The notes below the pieces were generated by a model, which worked only from the letters and a program-made list of their open reading frames with translations, was not told the origin of the DNA and did no database searches. A program made the position numbers and the translations under genes. Below, in pieces: positions 42,756-52,199 of a DNA stretch of 64,000 nucleotides (its first letter is position 1; every line of letters begins with the position of its first letter). Source of the DNA: an uncultured Ruminococcus sp. (lineage in GTDB: Bacteria; Bacillota; Clostridia; Lachnospirales; Lachnospiraceae); NCBI GenBank assembly GCA_900066355.1, contig FMEL01000006.1:62001-126000 (forward strand), in the 5' to 3' direction.

Positions 42756-44120
42756 ATGTATAATAAACGGCGTATTATAAAAGAAATGAAGCCTGCCAGA
42801 GGTGCAGCAGAGCTTTATACATATTTTGCAGGAACAGATGACAGTGTGTTTTTGGATTCTTCGCTGGTTAACAAGCTTGGAAGATATTCTGTTATAGGTG
42901 CAGTGCCATATCTTAAACTTGTGAAAGAAGGCAATGGCTTCTATATTAATGGCGAGAAAGAAACAACGTGTTCTTTCGAAACATATCTGAAAACATATCT
43001 GGCAGAACACAAAGACAAAAATAATACTGAGCTTCCGATAATTTCCGGTGCGATAGGATATTTTTCCTATGAATATGGAAGGAAATTGATGGAAGTGGAT
43101 TCTGCGAAGGAAGATCTTGTCTCGATTCCGGATGCTGTACTTGTCTTTTATGACTTCTATATTATAGAGGACAGGCAGGAACAGCGTACATATCTGATTG
43201 CGAATGGCATCACGGGGGAAGCTGCGAAACTGATGGATGAGATGGAGACCCGGATAAACGGGAAGCCGGTGTATATGCAGAAAGAGTCAGATACAGAATA
43301 TCCGATCGAGGTGCTGCCGAATTTTGCGAAGGACGAATACAAGCAGGCAGTAGATCGTATGATCCGCTATATTATAGAGGGAGATATCTACATTGTCAAT
43401 ATGACACAGCAGCTCACTGTGAAAAGTGACAAAGTACCGCTGGATGTGTTTTATGATCTTCGGGAAAATAATCCGTCTCCGTTTGGTGGTTATTTTGACT
43501 ATGGAGATTTTCAGATCGTATGTGCATCGCCGGAACGTTTTCTTAAAATGCAGAAGGGGCATGTAAATACACGACCGATCAAAGGCACACGTAAGCGCGG
43601 GGAGACACCGGAAGAAGATATGCTTATGCGGACAGAACTTGAAAACTCTGAAAAAGACAAAAGTGAACTTCTGATGATCGTGGATCTTGAGCGAAATGAT
43701 CTGAACAGGGTGTGTAATCCGGGAAGTGTCAAGGTGACTGAACTTTTTACGGTAGAAGAATATGCGACGGTATTTCATCTGGTTTCTGATATCGAGGGGG
43801 ATCTGGAAGAGAGTAAAAACGTTATGGATCTTCTCGAGGCAGCTTTTCCCGGTGGTTCAATTACCGGAGCGCCGAAGTATCGTGCAATGGAGATCATTGA
43901 TGAGATGGAAAATAATAAACGAAATCTTTACACCGGATCTATCGGCTATCTGACGCTGGATGGTGACTGCGATTTCAATATTGTGATCAGGACTGCGTTG
44001 CATAAAGATGGAAAGTATTATCTGGGTGTGGGAGGCGGTATTACCGCAGAGTCCGACCTGGAATTTGAATATGAAGAAACACTTCAGAAAGCGAAGGCGG
44101 TTCTTCAGGCTATGAGATAA
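42756..44120 (+). CDS. pabB: Aminodeoxychorismate synthase component I
   Basis: PabB aminates chorismate to aminodeoxychorismate. The 454-residue product has the chorismate-binding domain in its C-terminal two thirds. The motif PIKGTRKRG has the Lys of PabB in place of the Ala of TrpE (PIAGT), which decides for p-aminobenzoate synthesis. Other signatures are LLMIVDLERNDL near 305, FPGGSITGAPK near 365 and GVGGGITAESDLEFEYEET at the end. The ATG at 42756 follows GAGGGGAAAAAA. It lies between pabA and pabC. Confidence 0.93.
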   Translation: MYNKRRIIKEMKPARGAAELYTYFAGTDDSVFLDSSLVNKLGRYSVIGAVPYLKLVKEGNGFYINGEKETTCSFETYLKTYLAEHKDKNNTELPIISGAIGYFSYEYGRKLMEVDSAKEDLVSIPDAVLVFYDFYIIEDRQEQRTYLIANGITGEAAKLMDEMETRINGKPVYMQKESDTEYPIEVLPNFAKDEYKQAVDRMIRYIIEGDIYIVNMTQQLTVKSDKVPLDVFYDLRENNPSPFGGYFDYGDFQIVCASPERFLKMQKGHVNTRPIKGTRKRGETPEEDMLMRTELENSEKDKSELLMIVDLERNDLNRVCNPGSVKVTELFTVEEYATVFHLVSDIEGDLEESKNVMDLLEAAFPGGSITGAPKYRAMEIIDEMENNKRNLYTGSIGYLTLDGDCDFNIVIRTALHKDGKYYLGVGGGITAESDLEFEYEETLQKAKAVLQAMR

Positions 44121-44138
44121 GTAATTGGAGAGTGAAGT

Positions 44139-44885
44139 ATGGATATCCGGTTAGATGAAGGTTTTCTGTTCGGGATGGGTGCGTTTGAAACGATTGCTGT
44201 CGAAAAAGGAAAACCGATATTACTTGAAAAGCATATAGAAAGACTGGAAAAGGCAGCTGATTTCCTGCAGCTGGGTTCCTGCAGTGCAAGAGGATTTTCA
44301 AAAGAAAAAGTATTTTCTTATCTTGCCAGTCAGGATTCGGAGATGACGGATCATGGTGTATTGAAAATCGTCTGTTCAGCCGAAAATATGTTTTTTCAGA
44401 TGCGAAAGAATATATATTCTGAAGAAGATTATGCAAAAGGATTTGTGACAGATATCAGTAAAGTGCGTAGAAATGAGACATCTCCGCTGGTCTATCACAA
44501 GACTTTGAATTACGGTGACTGTATCCTTGAAAAAAGAGCTGCAACGGCAGCTGGTATTAACGAGAAGGTCTTTGTCAATACAAAGGGCCAGATCAGCGAG
44601 GGGACAGTCAGCAATATTTTCTTTGTGCGCAAAAATATGATCTATACACCGCAGCTGTCCTGTGGATTATTGCCGGGAATTCTGCGGGAATACGTAATGT
44701 CAAAATTCAGCGTGGTGGAGACAATCATCTATCCGGATGAACTGATGTATTATGAAGAATGTTTTGTTACAAATTCTCTGATGGGAGTCATGCCGGTAAG
44801 ACAGCTTGGAAATATCTGCTTTCCGCATCGAACCAGAGCGGAGGAAGTCAGAAATACATACGAAAGCGAAAAAATGTCCTTGTAA
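44139..44885 (+). CDS. pabC: Aminodeoxychorismate lyase
   Basis: A 248-residue class IV PLP enzyme that splits aminodeoxychorismate to p-aminobenzoate and pyruvate. GFLFGMGAFETI near the N-terminus, the PLP lysine in PLVYHKTLNY near 122-131, and EGTVSNIFFVR near 154 followed by LPGILREYV near 178 are the family markers. It is the last gene of pabABC and ends at a hairpin. A branched-chain or D-amino acid transaminase would show the same fold, but the operon context favours PabC. Confidence 0.9.
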   Translation: MDIRLDEGFLFGMGAFETIAVEKGKPILLEKHIERLEKAADFLQLGSCSARGFSKEKVFSYLASQDSEMTDHGVLKIVCSAENMFFQMRKNIYSEEDYAKGFVTDISKVRRNETSPLVYHKTLNYGDCILEKRAATAAGINEKVFVNTKGQISEGTVSNIFFVRKNMIYTPQLSCGLLPGILREYVMSKFSVVETIIYPDELMYYEECFVTNSLMGVMPVRQLGNICFPHRTRAEEVRNTYESEKMSL

Positions 44886-44899
44886 CAGGGCATTTTTTT
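44869..44899 (+). terminator. Terminator after pabC
   Basis: AAAATGTCCT and AGGGCATTTT (one G-T pair) form a stem overlapping the pabC stop and run into a T7 tract. Confidence 0.75.
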
Positions 44900-44930
44900 G
44901 CGAAAAAAAGGACGGTGCTATATTGAAAAT

Positions 44931-44986
44931 GTGTCCAAAAGGACACAAAAAAGTAGTTGATTTTAGCAGGGAAGATTTTGTATAAT
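44931..44986 (+). promoter_or_regulatory. Promoter with GTGTCC-AAAA-GGACAC palindrome before ABC pair
   Basis: A perfect 6-bp inverted repeat (GTGTCC/GGACAC, 44931-44946) sits 10 bp upstream of a -35 TTGATT (44957), with a consensus -10 TATAAT at 44981 and an 18-bp spacer. The repeat is well placed for an activator or repressor of the exporter pair. No regulator gene is adjacent. Confidence 0.6.
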
Positions 44987-45042
44987 ATGGAAAGTTAGGC
45001 TTCAAACTAATTTGAAAATTGAAGAGGAGGACATGATTGTAA

Positions 45043-46776
45043 ATGAATAAGACACTTTTTAAATCTATCCGGGAATATAAAAAACAGTCGCTACTGGCGC
45101 CATTGCTGGTAATCCTGGAGGTATTGATGGAAGTGCTCATTCCACTGGAAATGGCGAAGATCATTGACGTGGGAATTGCAAACGGTGATCTGGGCTATAT
45201 CATACAACGGGGAGTGATTCTGGTAGTCATGGCAATGCTTGCGCTCTATTTTGGTGTACAGGCAGGAAATATGGCAGCGGTGGCAGCTGCCGGATATGCC
45301 AAAAATCTCCGTCATGATATCTTTTATAAGGTGCAGGATTTTTCATTTAAAAACATTGATCATTTTTCCACATCAGGACTGGTCACACGAATGACAACGG
45401 ATATCACGAATGTGCAGATGGCTTATATGATGAGTATCCGTCTTCTTGCAAGAGCACCGATCATGATCGCACTTTCCTGGATCATGACACTGCTGATTAA
45501 TGTAAAGATCGCACTTCTTTTCCTGATCGTAATTCCGCTTCTCGGTGGAACACTGATTTTTATTGCAAAGAAGGCACATCCGAATTTTATCAAAGTATTT
45601 GATGAGTATGATGAGCTGAACAATTCCGTGCAGGAAAACGTGAATGCATCCCGCGTAGTAAAGGCGTTTGTAAGAGAAGAACATGAGATCAGTAAATTCC
45701 ATGGTGTATCTAATTACGTATATACACTGTTTACAAAAGCAGAAAAAATCGTTGCATGGAATGCACCTGTCATGCAGTTTATGATGTATGCAGTTGTATT
45801 GCTGATTGCTCTGATTGGCGGAAAAAGTATTGTATTCGGAACAATGGAGACCGGTGAGCTGACCAGCGTGATCGTTTATGCACTGCAGATTCTGATGTCC
45901 CTGAATATGGTAACATTTGTATTTGTCATGATCATGATCGCGGAGGCATCTACGGATCGTATCACTGAAGTACTGAACGAAGTTCCGGAAATGCAGGACA
46001 AAGCAGACGCAGTAAAAGAAGTAAAAAATGGTGAGATTACTTTTGACCATGTAGATTTCAGTTATGCAGGCGAGGGCGGAAATCTTGCTCTTAAAGATAT
46101 GTGTCTTCATATTAAATCCGGTCAGACTGTTGGTATCATCGGCGGAACCGGAAGTGCGAAATCTACGCTCGTACAGATGATTCCACGTCTTTACGATGTT
46201 ACTTCCGGTGTAGTAAAAGTTGCCGGAGTTGATGTACGTGATTACAATCTGGAAGTCCTCAGAGATCAGGTTTCCATGGTGTTACAGAAAAACGTCCTGT
46301 TCTCCGGTACGATTTATGATAACATTCGCTGGGGCGATGAGCATGCCAGTGATGAAGAAGTTAAGAGAGTATGTCGTCTTGCACAGGCAGATGGGTTTGT
46401 CAGCGAGTTTCCGGAAGGATACAACACTATGATCGTACAGGGCGGAAACAATGTCTCCGGTGGACAGAAACAGCGTCTTTGTATTGCACGTGCGCTGCTT
46501 AAAAAACCGAAGATTCTGATTCTGGATGATTCTACCAGTGCGGTAGATACAAAGACAGATGCGCTGATCCGTAAAGCATTCCGTGAAGAAATTCCGGATA
46601 CGACTAAGATCATCATTGCACAGAGAGTTTCCTCAATTGAAGATGCCGACCAGATCATTGTGCTCGATGGTGGTAAGATTGCCGGTGTGGGAACCTCTGA
46701 GGAACTTTTGAAAACGAATGAAATCTACAGAGAAGTATATGAATCACAGGTGAAAGGAGGCGAAGAGGATGAATAA
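45043..46776 (+). CDS. Heterodimeric ABC exporter half, degenerate-Walker-B subunit (second pair)
   Basis: A 577-residue half-transporter with six membrane segments in residues about 18-310. The nucleotide-binding domain has Walker A GGTGSAKST near 366, signature VSGGQKQRL near 470 and Walker B ILILDDSTSAVDTKTD near 493, with Asp replacing the catalytic Glu and Gln at the H-loop (AQRVSS). It closely mirrors the subunit at 36259-38040. Its 3' end overlaps the partner gene by 8 bp. Confidence 0.9.
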   Translation: MNKTLFKSIREYKKQSLLAPLLVILEVLMEVLIPLEMAKIIDVGIANGDLGYIIQRGVILVVMAMLALYFGVQAGNMAAVAAAGYAKNLRHDIFYKVQDFSFKNIDHFSTSGLVTRMTTDITNVQMAYMMSIRLLARAPIMIALSWIMTLLINVKIALLFLIVIPLLGGTLIFIAKKAHPNFIKVFDEYDELNNSVQENVNASRVVKAFVREEHEISKFHGVSNYVYTLFTKAEKIVAWNAPVMQFMMYAVVLLIALIGGKSIVFGTMETGELTSVIVYALQILMSLNMVTFVFVMIMIAEASTDRITEVLNEVPEMQDKADAVKEVKNGEITFDHVDFSYAGEGGNLALKDMCLHIKSGQTVGIIGGTGSAKSTLVQMIPRLYDVTSGVVKVAGVDVRDYNLEVLRDQVSMVLQKNVLFSGTIYDNIRWGDEHASDEEVKRVCRLAQADGFVSEFPEGYNTMIVQGGNNVSGGQKQRLCIARALLKKPKILILDDSTSAVDTKTDALIRKAFREEIPDTTKIIIAQRVSSIEDADQIIVLDGGKIAGVGTSEELLKTNEIYREVYESQVKGGEEDE

Positions 46777-48658
46777 GAAAAAGAAAACAAGAATGACTCA
46801 AAATGACATAAAGACAGCAAAACGTCTTCTGAAATATGTGACAGAAAAATATAAACTTCAGTTTATTCTGGTATTCATCTGCATTTTGATCAGTGCGGTT
46901 GCGACAACGGCAGTATCCCTTTCTCTTCGTTACCTTCTGGATGATTTTATCCTTCCGTTGATTGGACAGAAACAACCGGACTTTGCCGGGCTTTATAAGG
47001 CACTGTCAGTTCTGGGATGCATCTTTCTTGCCGGTGTGGCTGCAACTTTCATATATACCAGAATGATGGTTTATATCGGACAGGGTGTACTCAAAAGAGT
47101 ACGTGACGATATGTTTGAACATATGCAGACACTTCCGATACGTTATTTTGATCAGAATACAAACGGATCGGTCATGAGTCTGTATACCAATGATACCGAT
47201 ACCTTAAGACAGATGATCAGCCAGGCAATTCCACAGGCACTGATGGCGCTGTTTACGATTGTTGTTACATTTGTTTCTATGCTGGTTTTAAGCCCGCTTC
47301 TGACAATTCTTGCAGTTCTGATTATTTTTGTGATGCTTTTTGTTACAAATAAGATCGGAAGCAAGAGTGGAAAATATTTTGTACGTCAGCAGATGGCACT
47401 GGCGGATGTGACCGGGTTTGTCGAAGAACGAATGAATGGACAGCGTGTGGTAAAAGTCTTCAACCACGAGAAAAAATCTGAAGAAGAATTTGACAGACTG
47501 AATGAAGCACTTTTTGAGAGTGCGTCTCAGGCAAATAAGTATGGCAATATGATGGGACCTGTGATCGGAAATATCGGAAACCTGCAGTTTGTACTGACGG
47601 CGGTTCTCGGCGGTGTACTTTCTGTTGCAGGAGTAGGCGGAATCACTCTTGGTGTTATGGCGTCCTATCTGCAGTTTACCAAGAGCTTTACACAGCCGTT
47701 TATGCAGGTGGCACAGCAGTTTAACTCAATCGTTATGGCACTTGCCGGAGCAGAACGTATCTTTAATCTGATTGATGAAAAACCGGAAGAGGATGAGGGG
47801 TATGTGACTCTCGTCAATGCCAGAAAAGATGAAAACGGTAACATTGTAGAATGCAAAGAAAGAACCGGTATGTGGGCATGGAAACATCCACATTCCGCAG
47901 ATGGCTCCGTATCCTATACAGAACTGAAAGGTGATGTACGTTTCGAAGATGTAACTTTCGGATACAATGAGGACAAGACAATTCTCCATGACATCAGTCT
48001 GTATGCAAAACCGGGACAGAAACTTGCATTTGTAGGTTCTACCGGTGCAGGAAAGACAACAATCACCAACCTGATCAATCGTTTCTACGATATTCAGGAA
48101 GGTAAGATCCGCTACGATGGAATCAACATTACAAAGATCAAAAAAGATGATCTGCGCCATTCACTGGGAATCGTTCTGCAGGATACACACCTCTTTACCG
48201 GAACGATCCGTGACAATATCCGATATGGTAAACTGGATGCAACGGATGAAGAAATTTATGCAGCTGCAAAACTTGCACATGCAGATCAGTTTATCCAGAT
48301 GCTCCCGAAGGGATATGATACTATGCTGAGCGGAGACGGTGAGGAACTGTCACAGGGACAGAGACAGCTTCTTTCTATCGCGCGTGCAGCAGTTGCAGAT
48401 CCTCCGGTACTGATTCTGGATGAGGCAACTTCCAGTATTGATACCCGTACAGAGAGCATTGTACAAAAAGGTATGGATAACCTGATGAAGGGACGTACCG
48501 TATTTGTTATTGCCCATCGTCTTTCCACAATCCGAAACAGTGATGCGATCATTGTACTTGAACATGGAAAGATCATCGAGAGAGGTGATCATAAAGATCT
48601 GATCAGACAGAAAGGCACCTATTACCAGTTATATACCGGAAAACTTGAACTTTCCTGA
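46769..48658 (+). CDS. Heterodimeric ABC exporter half, consensus-ATPase subunit (second pair)
   Basis: A 629-residue half-transporter. The membrane part (about 25-335) is followed by an insertion of about 45 residues (ARKDENGNIVECKERTGMWAWKHPHSADGS) before the nucleotide-binding domain. That domain has Walker A GSTGAGKTT near 420, signature LSQGQRQLL near 527, and Walker B VLILDEATSSIDTRTE near 550 with an intact H-loop. The Glu is present and the signature is LSQGQ, so it pairs with the preceding gene as consensus/degenerate partners. The substrate is unknown. Confidence 0.9.
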   Translation: MNKKKKTRMTQNDIKTAKRLLKYVTEKYKLQFILVFICILISAVATTAVSLSLRYLLDDFILPLIGQKQPDFAGLYKALSVLGCIFLAGVAATFIYTRMMVYIGQGVLKRVRDDMFEHMQTLPIRYFDQNTNGSVMSLYTNDTDTLRQMISQAIPQALMALFTIVVTFVSMLVLSPLLTILAVLIIFVMLFVTNKIGSKSGKYFVRQQMALADVTGFVEERMNGQRVVKVFNHEKKSEEEFDRLNEALFESASQANKYGNMMGPVIGNIGNLQFVLTAVLGGVLSVAGVGGITLGVMASYLQFTKSFTQPFMQVAQQFNSIVMALAGAERIFNLIDEKPEEDEGYVTLVNARKDENGNIVECKERTGMWAWKHPHSADGSVSYTELKGDVRFEDVTFGYNEDKTILHDISLYAKPGQKLAFVGSTGAGKTTITNLINRFYDIQEGKIRYDGINITKIKKDDLRHSLGIVLQDTHLFTGTIRDNIRYGKLDATDEEIYAAAKLAHADQFIQMLPKGYDTMLSGDGEELSQGQRQLLSIARAAVADPPVLILDEATSSIDTRTESIVQKGMDNLMKGRTVFVIAHRLSTIRNSDAIIVLEHGKIIERGDHKDLIRQKGTYYQLYTGKLELS

Positions 48659-48678
48659 TCTTGCTCATAAGATAAAAG

Positions 48679-48714
48679 ACAGAATCATCCGAAAACAGAT
48701 GGTTCTGTTTTTTT
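48679..48714 (+). terminator. Terminator after the second ABC pair
   Basis: ACAGAATCATC and GATGGTTCTGT (one G-T pair) form an 11-bp stem running into a T tract. Confidence 0.85.
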
Positions 48715-48815
48715 ATGTGCTTATTTACATTAATAGTAAAAAATGCACAAAAATAATTTATATTCTATGATTAAGTATGATATACTATGTACAAAAAAAG
48801 AAAAGGGGAATCTAT

Positions 48816-50288
48816 ATGTTAAAATCATGGACACCGGGCGAAATGCCGGACAGGGAAGAAATGAAAAGACAGCTTGAAAAAACGAAAAGCAGTCTGTATG
48901 ATCTCCAGATGAAGATCAAGGAGCATAAGCTGCCGGTGCTGGTTCTTTTTGAAGGATGGAGCGCGGCAGGTAAAGGCAGTATGATCGGCAAAGTGATCAA
49001 AAATATTGATCCTCGTTTTTTCAAAGTAGCAACGATGTCTTCACCGACAGAAGAAGAACTGCGCAGACCGTTTTTGTATCGTTATATGAAACAGATCCCG
49101 GAAGAAGGCAAATTTACGTTCCTCGATTCTGGCTGGATGGAGCAGACTGTCATGGATGTTCTCTCTGGTGATCTGGAAGGTGATTTGTATGAAAAAAGAA
49201 TTGAAAGTATCCGCCGATTTGAACGCCAGCTGACCGATAATGGATATCTTGTGCTGAAATTTTTCATGCAGATCGATAAAGATGAGCAAGGAAAGCGCAT
49301 GGAGAAGCTTCTGGACAAAGAAGATACGAAGTGGCGTGTGACTGGTGCTGATAAATGGCAGCACAAGCATTACAAAAAATGCGAAAATGTGATTGACCGT
49401 TATATGAAAGATACCAATATGTCAACTTCCCCATGGTATATCATAGATGCGGAGGATAAAAAGTGGGCAGAACTGCAGGTTATGGATACACTGGTAAGCA
49501 GTATAGAGGTTGCATTGCAGAATCAGAGGCATTCCGTACCGATTCTCCAGAATGTATTTCCACTTGTGAAAATGCCGAAACTGAAAGATGTTGAGCTGGA
49601 AGGCAAGACAATAGATGAAGAGGAATATCAGAAAGAATTAAAGAAATTACAGAGCAGGCTCGGAGAATTGCATAACCGCCTGTATCGTAAACGTGTACCT
49701 GTAATTATTACCTATGAAGGCTGGGATGCTGCCGGAAAGGGCGGAAACATCAAGAGAGTCACTGGTGCGTTGGATCCGCGCGGATATGAGGTGCAGCCGA
49801 TCGCAAGTCCGGAGCCGCATGAAAAAGCACGACATTATCTCTGGAGATTTTGGACAAGGCTTCCGAAGGATGGACATATCGCAATTTTTGACCGTACATG
49901 GTATGGACGTGTTATGGTGGAACGTCTTGAGGGATTCTGCAGTGAAAATGACTGGAAACGTGCGTATAATGAAATTAATGAGTTTGAAAAAGAACTGCAT
50001 GACTGGGGCGCTGTGATTATTAAATTCTGGGTACAGATCGACAAAGATACGCAGCTGGAACGTTTTACGGAGCGGCAGAACAACCCGGAAAAACAGTGGA
50101 AGATTACGGATGAAGACTGGCGCAATCGTGAAAAATGGGATCAGTATGAGGAAGCTGTCAATGAAATGCTCAAAAAGACAAGTACTACATTTGCACCATG
50201 GCATATCCTTGAGTCCGTGGATAAAAAATATGCCCGAATTAAGGCATTAAAAATCATTATTAAAGAACTGGAAAAAGCTCTGAAATGA
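48816..50288 (+). CDS. pap: Polyphosphate:AMP phosphotransferase (two-domain PPK2)
   Basis: A 490-residue tandem PPK2 protein that uses polyphosphate to phosphorylate AMP. The N-terminal copy has FEGWSAAGKGS near 45-55 but its lid motif reads LDSGWMEQTV, lacking the Asp-Arg pair. The C-terminal copy has YEGWDAAGKGGNIKR near 303-317 and an intact FDRTWYGRVMVERLEG near 360-375. Thus the second copy is probably the active one, as in known class II enzymes. The ATG at 48816 follows AAAAGGGGAAT. PPK1 at 59963 makes the polymer. Confidence 0.9.
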   Translation: MLKSWTPGEMPDREEMKRQLEKTKSSLYDLQMKIKEHKLPVLVLFEGWSAAGKGSMIGKVIKNIDPRFFKVATMSSPTEEELRRPFLYRYMKQIPEEGKFTFLDSGWMEQTVMDVLSGDLEGDLYEKRIESIRRFERQLTDNGYLVLKFFMQIDKDEQGKRMEKLLDKEDTKWRVTGADKWQHKHYKKCENVIDRYMKDTNMSTSPWYIIDAEDKKWAELQVMDTLVSSIEVALQNQRHSVPILQNVFPLVKMPKLKDVELEGKTIDEEEYQKELKKLQSRLGELHNRLYRKRVPVIITYEGWDAAGKGGNIKRVTGALDPRGYEVQPIASPEPHEKARHYLWRFWTRLPKDGHIAIFDRTWYGRVMVERLEGFCSENDWKRAYNEINEFEKELHDWGAVIIKFWVQIDKDTQLERFTERQNNPEKQWKITDEDWRNREKWDQYEEAVNEMLKKTSTTFAPWHILESVDKKYARIKALKIIIKELEKALK

Positions 50289-50295
50289 TATATGA

Positions 50296-50350
50296 GTCTC
50301 CTTAAGCAGATATGGTAATTAACCAAAATCTTCTTAAGGGGACATTTTTT
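50296..50350 (+). terminator. Terminator after pap
   Basis: GTCTCCTTAAG and CTTAAGGGGAC (one G-T pair) form an 11-bp stem with a 26-nt loop, followed by seven T residues. Confidence 0.8.
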
Positions 50351-50371
50351 TGGAAAGCTTATAATGTCGGA

Positions 50372-51151
50372 TCAGGGACGGAGATAATTTCGCATGGTCT
50401 TGAGTGCGTTTTTTTCGAGGCGGCTGACCTGCGCCTGAGAAATGCCGATTTCATCCGCGACTTCCATCTGTGTTTTGCCCTCATAAAAACGCATTTCAAT
50501 AATATGCCGTTCCCGACTGCCGAGGCGGTTCATGGCCTCTTTGAGAGACAGATTTTCCAGCCAGTGTTCTTCTTTGTTTTTGCGGTCACTGATCTGATCC
50601 ATGACATAAAGCGTATCGCCGCCTTCGGAATAGACGGGTTCATAGAGGCTGACCGGACTTTGGATAGCATCAAGTGCATAGACAATCATTTCTTTTTCGA
50701 TGCCGATTTCTTTTGCGATTTCTTCCATGGTAGGCTCTTTCAGGTTCTGCCGGATATAGTTTTCTTTGGCATAAATAGCTTTGTATGCAATATCACGCAG
50801 AGAACGACTGACGCGGATGCTGTTGTAGTCACGCAGATAGCGGCGGATCTCACCAATGATCATCGGAACTGCATACGTTGAAAATTTGACCATCAGGGTA
50901 TCGTCAAAATTATCAACTGCTTTCATAAGCCCGATACAGCCGATCTGAAACAGATCATCAGGATTTTCATTGCTGTTCTGAAAACGTCGGATAACACTTA
51001 ATACAAGACGCAGATTTCCTTTAATATACTGTTCCCTTGCTTTGGTGTCACCCTGTTTGATACGTCGGAACAGCTCATCTTTTTCTTCCTGTTTTAGAAT
51101 CGGAAGACTGGAAGTATTTACCCCGCAGATTTCTACTTTATTAAGTGCCAT
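50372..51151 (-). CDS. sigG: Forespore-specific sigma factor G
   Basis: A 259-residue sigma-70-family factor for late forespore gene expression. Region 2 is seen in FQIGCIGLMKAVDNFD near 74-89 and KFSTYAVPMIIGEIRRYLRD near 94-113, region 3 near 135-180, and region 4 in EMRFYEGKTQMEVADEIGISQAQVSRLEKNAL near 222-253. The N-terminus MALNKVEICGVNTSSLP is the SigG hallmark that separates it from SigF. AAGGAGGATATTTCG precedes the ATG. It shows that the organism belongs to an endospore-forming lineage. Confidence 0.95.
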   Translation of the reverse strand: MALNKVEICGVNTSSLPILKQEEKDELFRRIKQGDTKAREQYIKGNLRLVLSVIRRFQNSNENPDDLFQIGCIGLMKAVDNFDDTLMVKFSTYAVPMIIGEIRRYLRDYNSIRVSRSLRDIAYKAIYAKENYIRQNLKEPTMEEIAKEIGIEKEMIVYALDAIQSPVSLYEPVYSEGGDTLYVMDQISDRKNKEEHWLENLSLKEAMNRLGSRERHIIEMRFYEGKTQMEVADEIGISQAQVSRLEKNALKTMRNYLRP

Positions 51152-51255
51152 CGAAATATCCTCCTTATTTCATTTGGTATTACAAATGATTCACAGGGAG
51201 GACGGGAAATATTCTTTTTTGGAAAAAATATAAAAAATAAAAGACCTTGACAGGA

Positions 51256-51519
51256 TCAGAGAAGGTGCTCTTTGTGAAAACATTTCTCTTCTTTAATTTC
51301 TACAAGGATGATGTCATCACCAATCTGGCAGATACAGTTCCAGGGAATAATGTATTCATTTTCGCGTCCGAAAAAACTGCAGAATTTACCGGGACCTGGA
51401 ACAATCAGGGAATGAATGCGTCCTGTGGCACAGTCAAATTCCAGGTCAATGGGACAACCGAGGCTTTTGCAGGTACAGGTATTAATGATTTCTTTCTGTC
51501 GAAGCTCACAAAGTCTCAT
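51256..51519 (-). CDS. YlmC/YmxH family sporulation protein
   Basis: An 87-residue PRC-barrel-like protein of the YlmC/YmxH family. The start MRLCELRQKEIINTCTCKSLG is canonical, so I use the ATG at 51519 despite a poor ribosome site; the frame runs 16 residues further upstream. GCPIDLEFDCATGRIHSLIVPG and the late YIIPWNCICQIGDDIILV match the family. It lies about 100 bp upstream of sigG on the same strand. The exact role in sporulation is not settled. Confidence 0.85.
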   Translation of the reverse strand: MRLCELRQKEIINTCTCKSLGCPIDLEFDCATGRIHSLIVPGPGKFCSFFGRENEYIIPWNCICQIGDDIILVEIKEEKCFHKEHLL

Positions 51520-51638
51520 AAAAATACCGTTTTTATTAATATATGAATATTTTTTACAGATATACATGAGCTTTTGTTGACACTGTCAGAAAAAATAAAT
51601 ATAATTATTTTATTAAAGGGGAAAGAGGGGTAAATACT

Positions 51639-52091
51639 GTGAGATGTCCATTTTGTAATCAGGATAACAGTAAAGTTGTAGACTCAAGACCGGTAGAAGA
51701 CACCAATTCCATCCGCAGAAGAAGAATGTGCGAATCCTGCGGCAAACGTTTTACTACATACGAAAAGGTAGAGACGATTCCACTGAGTGTGATCAAGAAA
51801 GACCAGACACGTGAACAGTATGACCGTGCAAAGATTCAGGATGGAATCTTACGCGCCTGCTACAAGCGTCCGATACCGATAGAAAAAATTGAAATGACGA
51901 TGGATTCCATAGAAGGGGACATCTTTGACAGTGCGGACAGGGAGATTGCAAGTACCCGTATTGGCGAGATCGTGATGGAACATCTGAAAGACCTGGATGC
52001 AGTTGCTTATGTTCGTTTTGCATCTGTATATCGTGAATTCAAAGATGTCAGCACATTTATGGATGAACTGAAGAAATTTATGGAGCCATAA
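51639..52091 (+). CDS. nrdR: Transcriptional repressor NrdR
   Basis: NrdR represses ribonucleotide reductase genes when dATP is high. The 150-residue product has a zinc ribbon (C3, C6, C31, C34: RCPFC and CESC) and an ATP-cone domain in residues about 46-136 (VIKKDQTREQYDRAKIQDGI). A GTG at 51639 behind GAGGGG is the start. It is transcribed divergently from ylmC and ends at a strong terminator. Confidence 0.96.
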   Translation: MRCPFCNQDNSKVVDSRPVEDTNSIRRRRMCESCGKRFTTYEKVETIPLSVIKKDQTREQYDRAKIQDGILRACYKRPIPIEKIEMTMDSIEGDIFDSADREIASTRIGEIVMEHLKDLDAVAYVRFASVYREFKDVSTFMDELKKFMEP

Positions 52092-52140
52092 GAAGAATAA
52101 GGTATTAAGAGAGAAGTATTAAGCTGGATTATACAATAAA

Positions 52141-52170
52141 AAGGCGCTCCGGTCAAAACCGGAACGCCTT
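52141..52170. terminator. Bidirectional terminator between nrdR and gdhA
   Basis: AAGGCG, C, TCCGG, loop TCAAAA, CCGGA, A, CGCCTT: an 11-bp stem with a single mismatch, flanked by A and T runs on both sides. Confidence 0.9.
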
Positions 52171-52199
52171 AAAAATTATGCTTTTATACAGTCAGAGAA

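Noticed and set aside
45373..46110. A 245-codon open frame on the minus strand.
   Set aside because: It is antisense to an ABC exporter gene, rich in Cys/His/Tyr and lacks a ribosome site.
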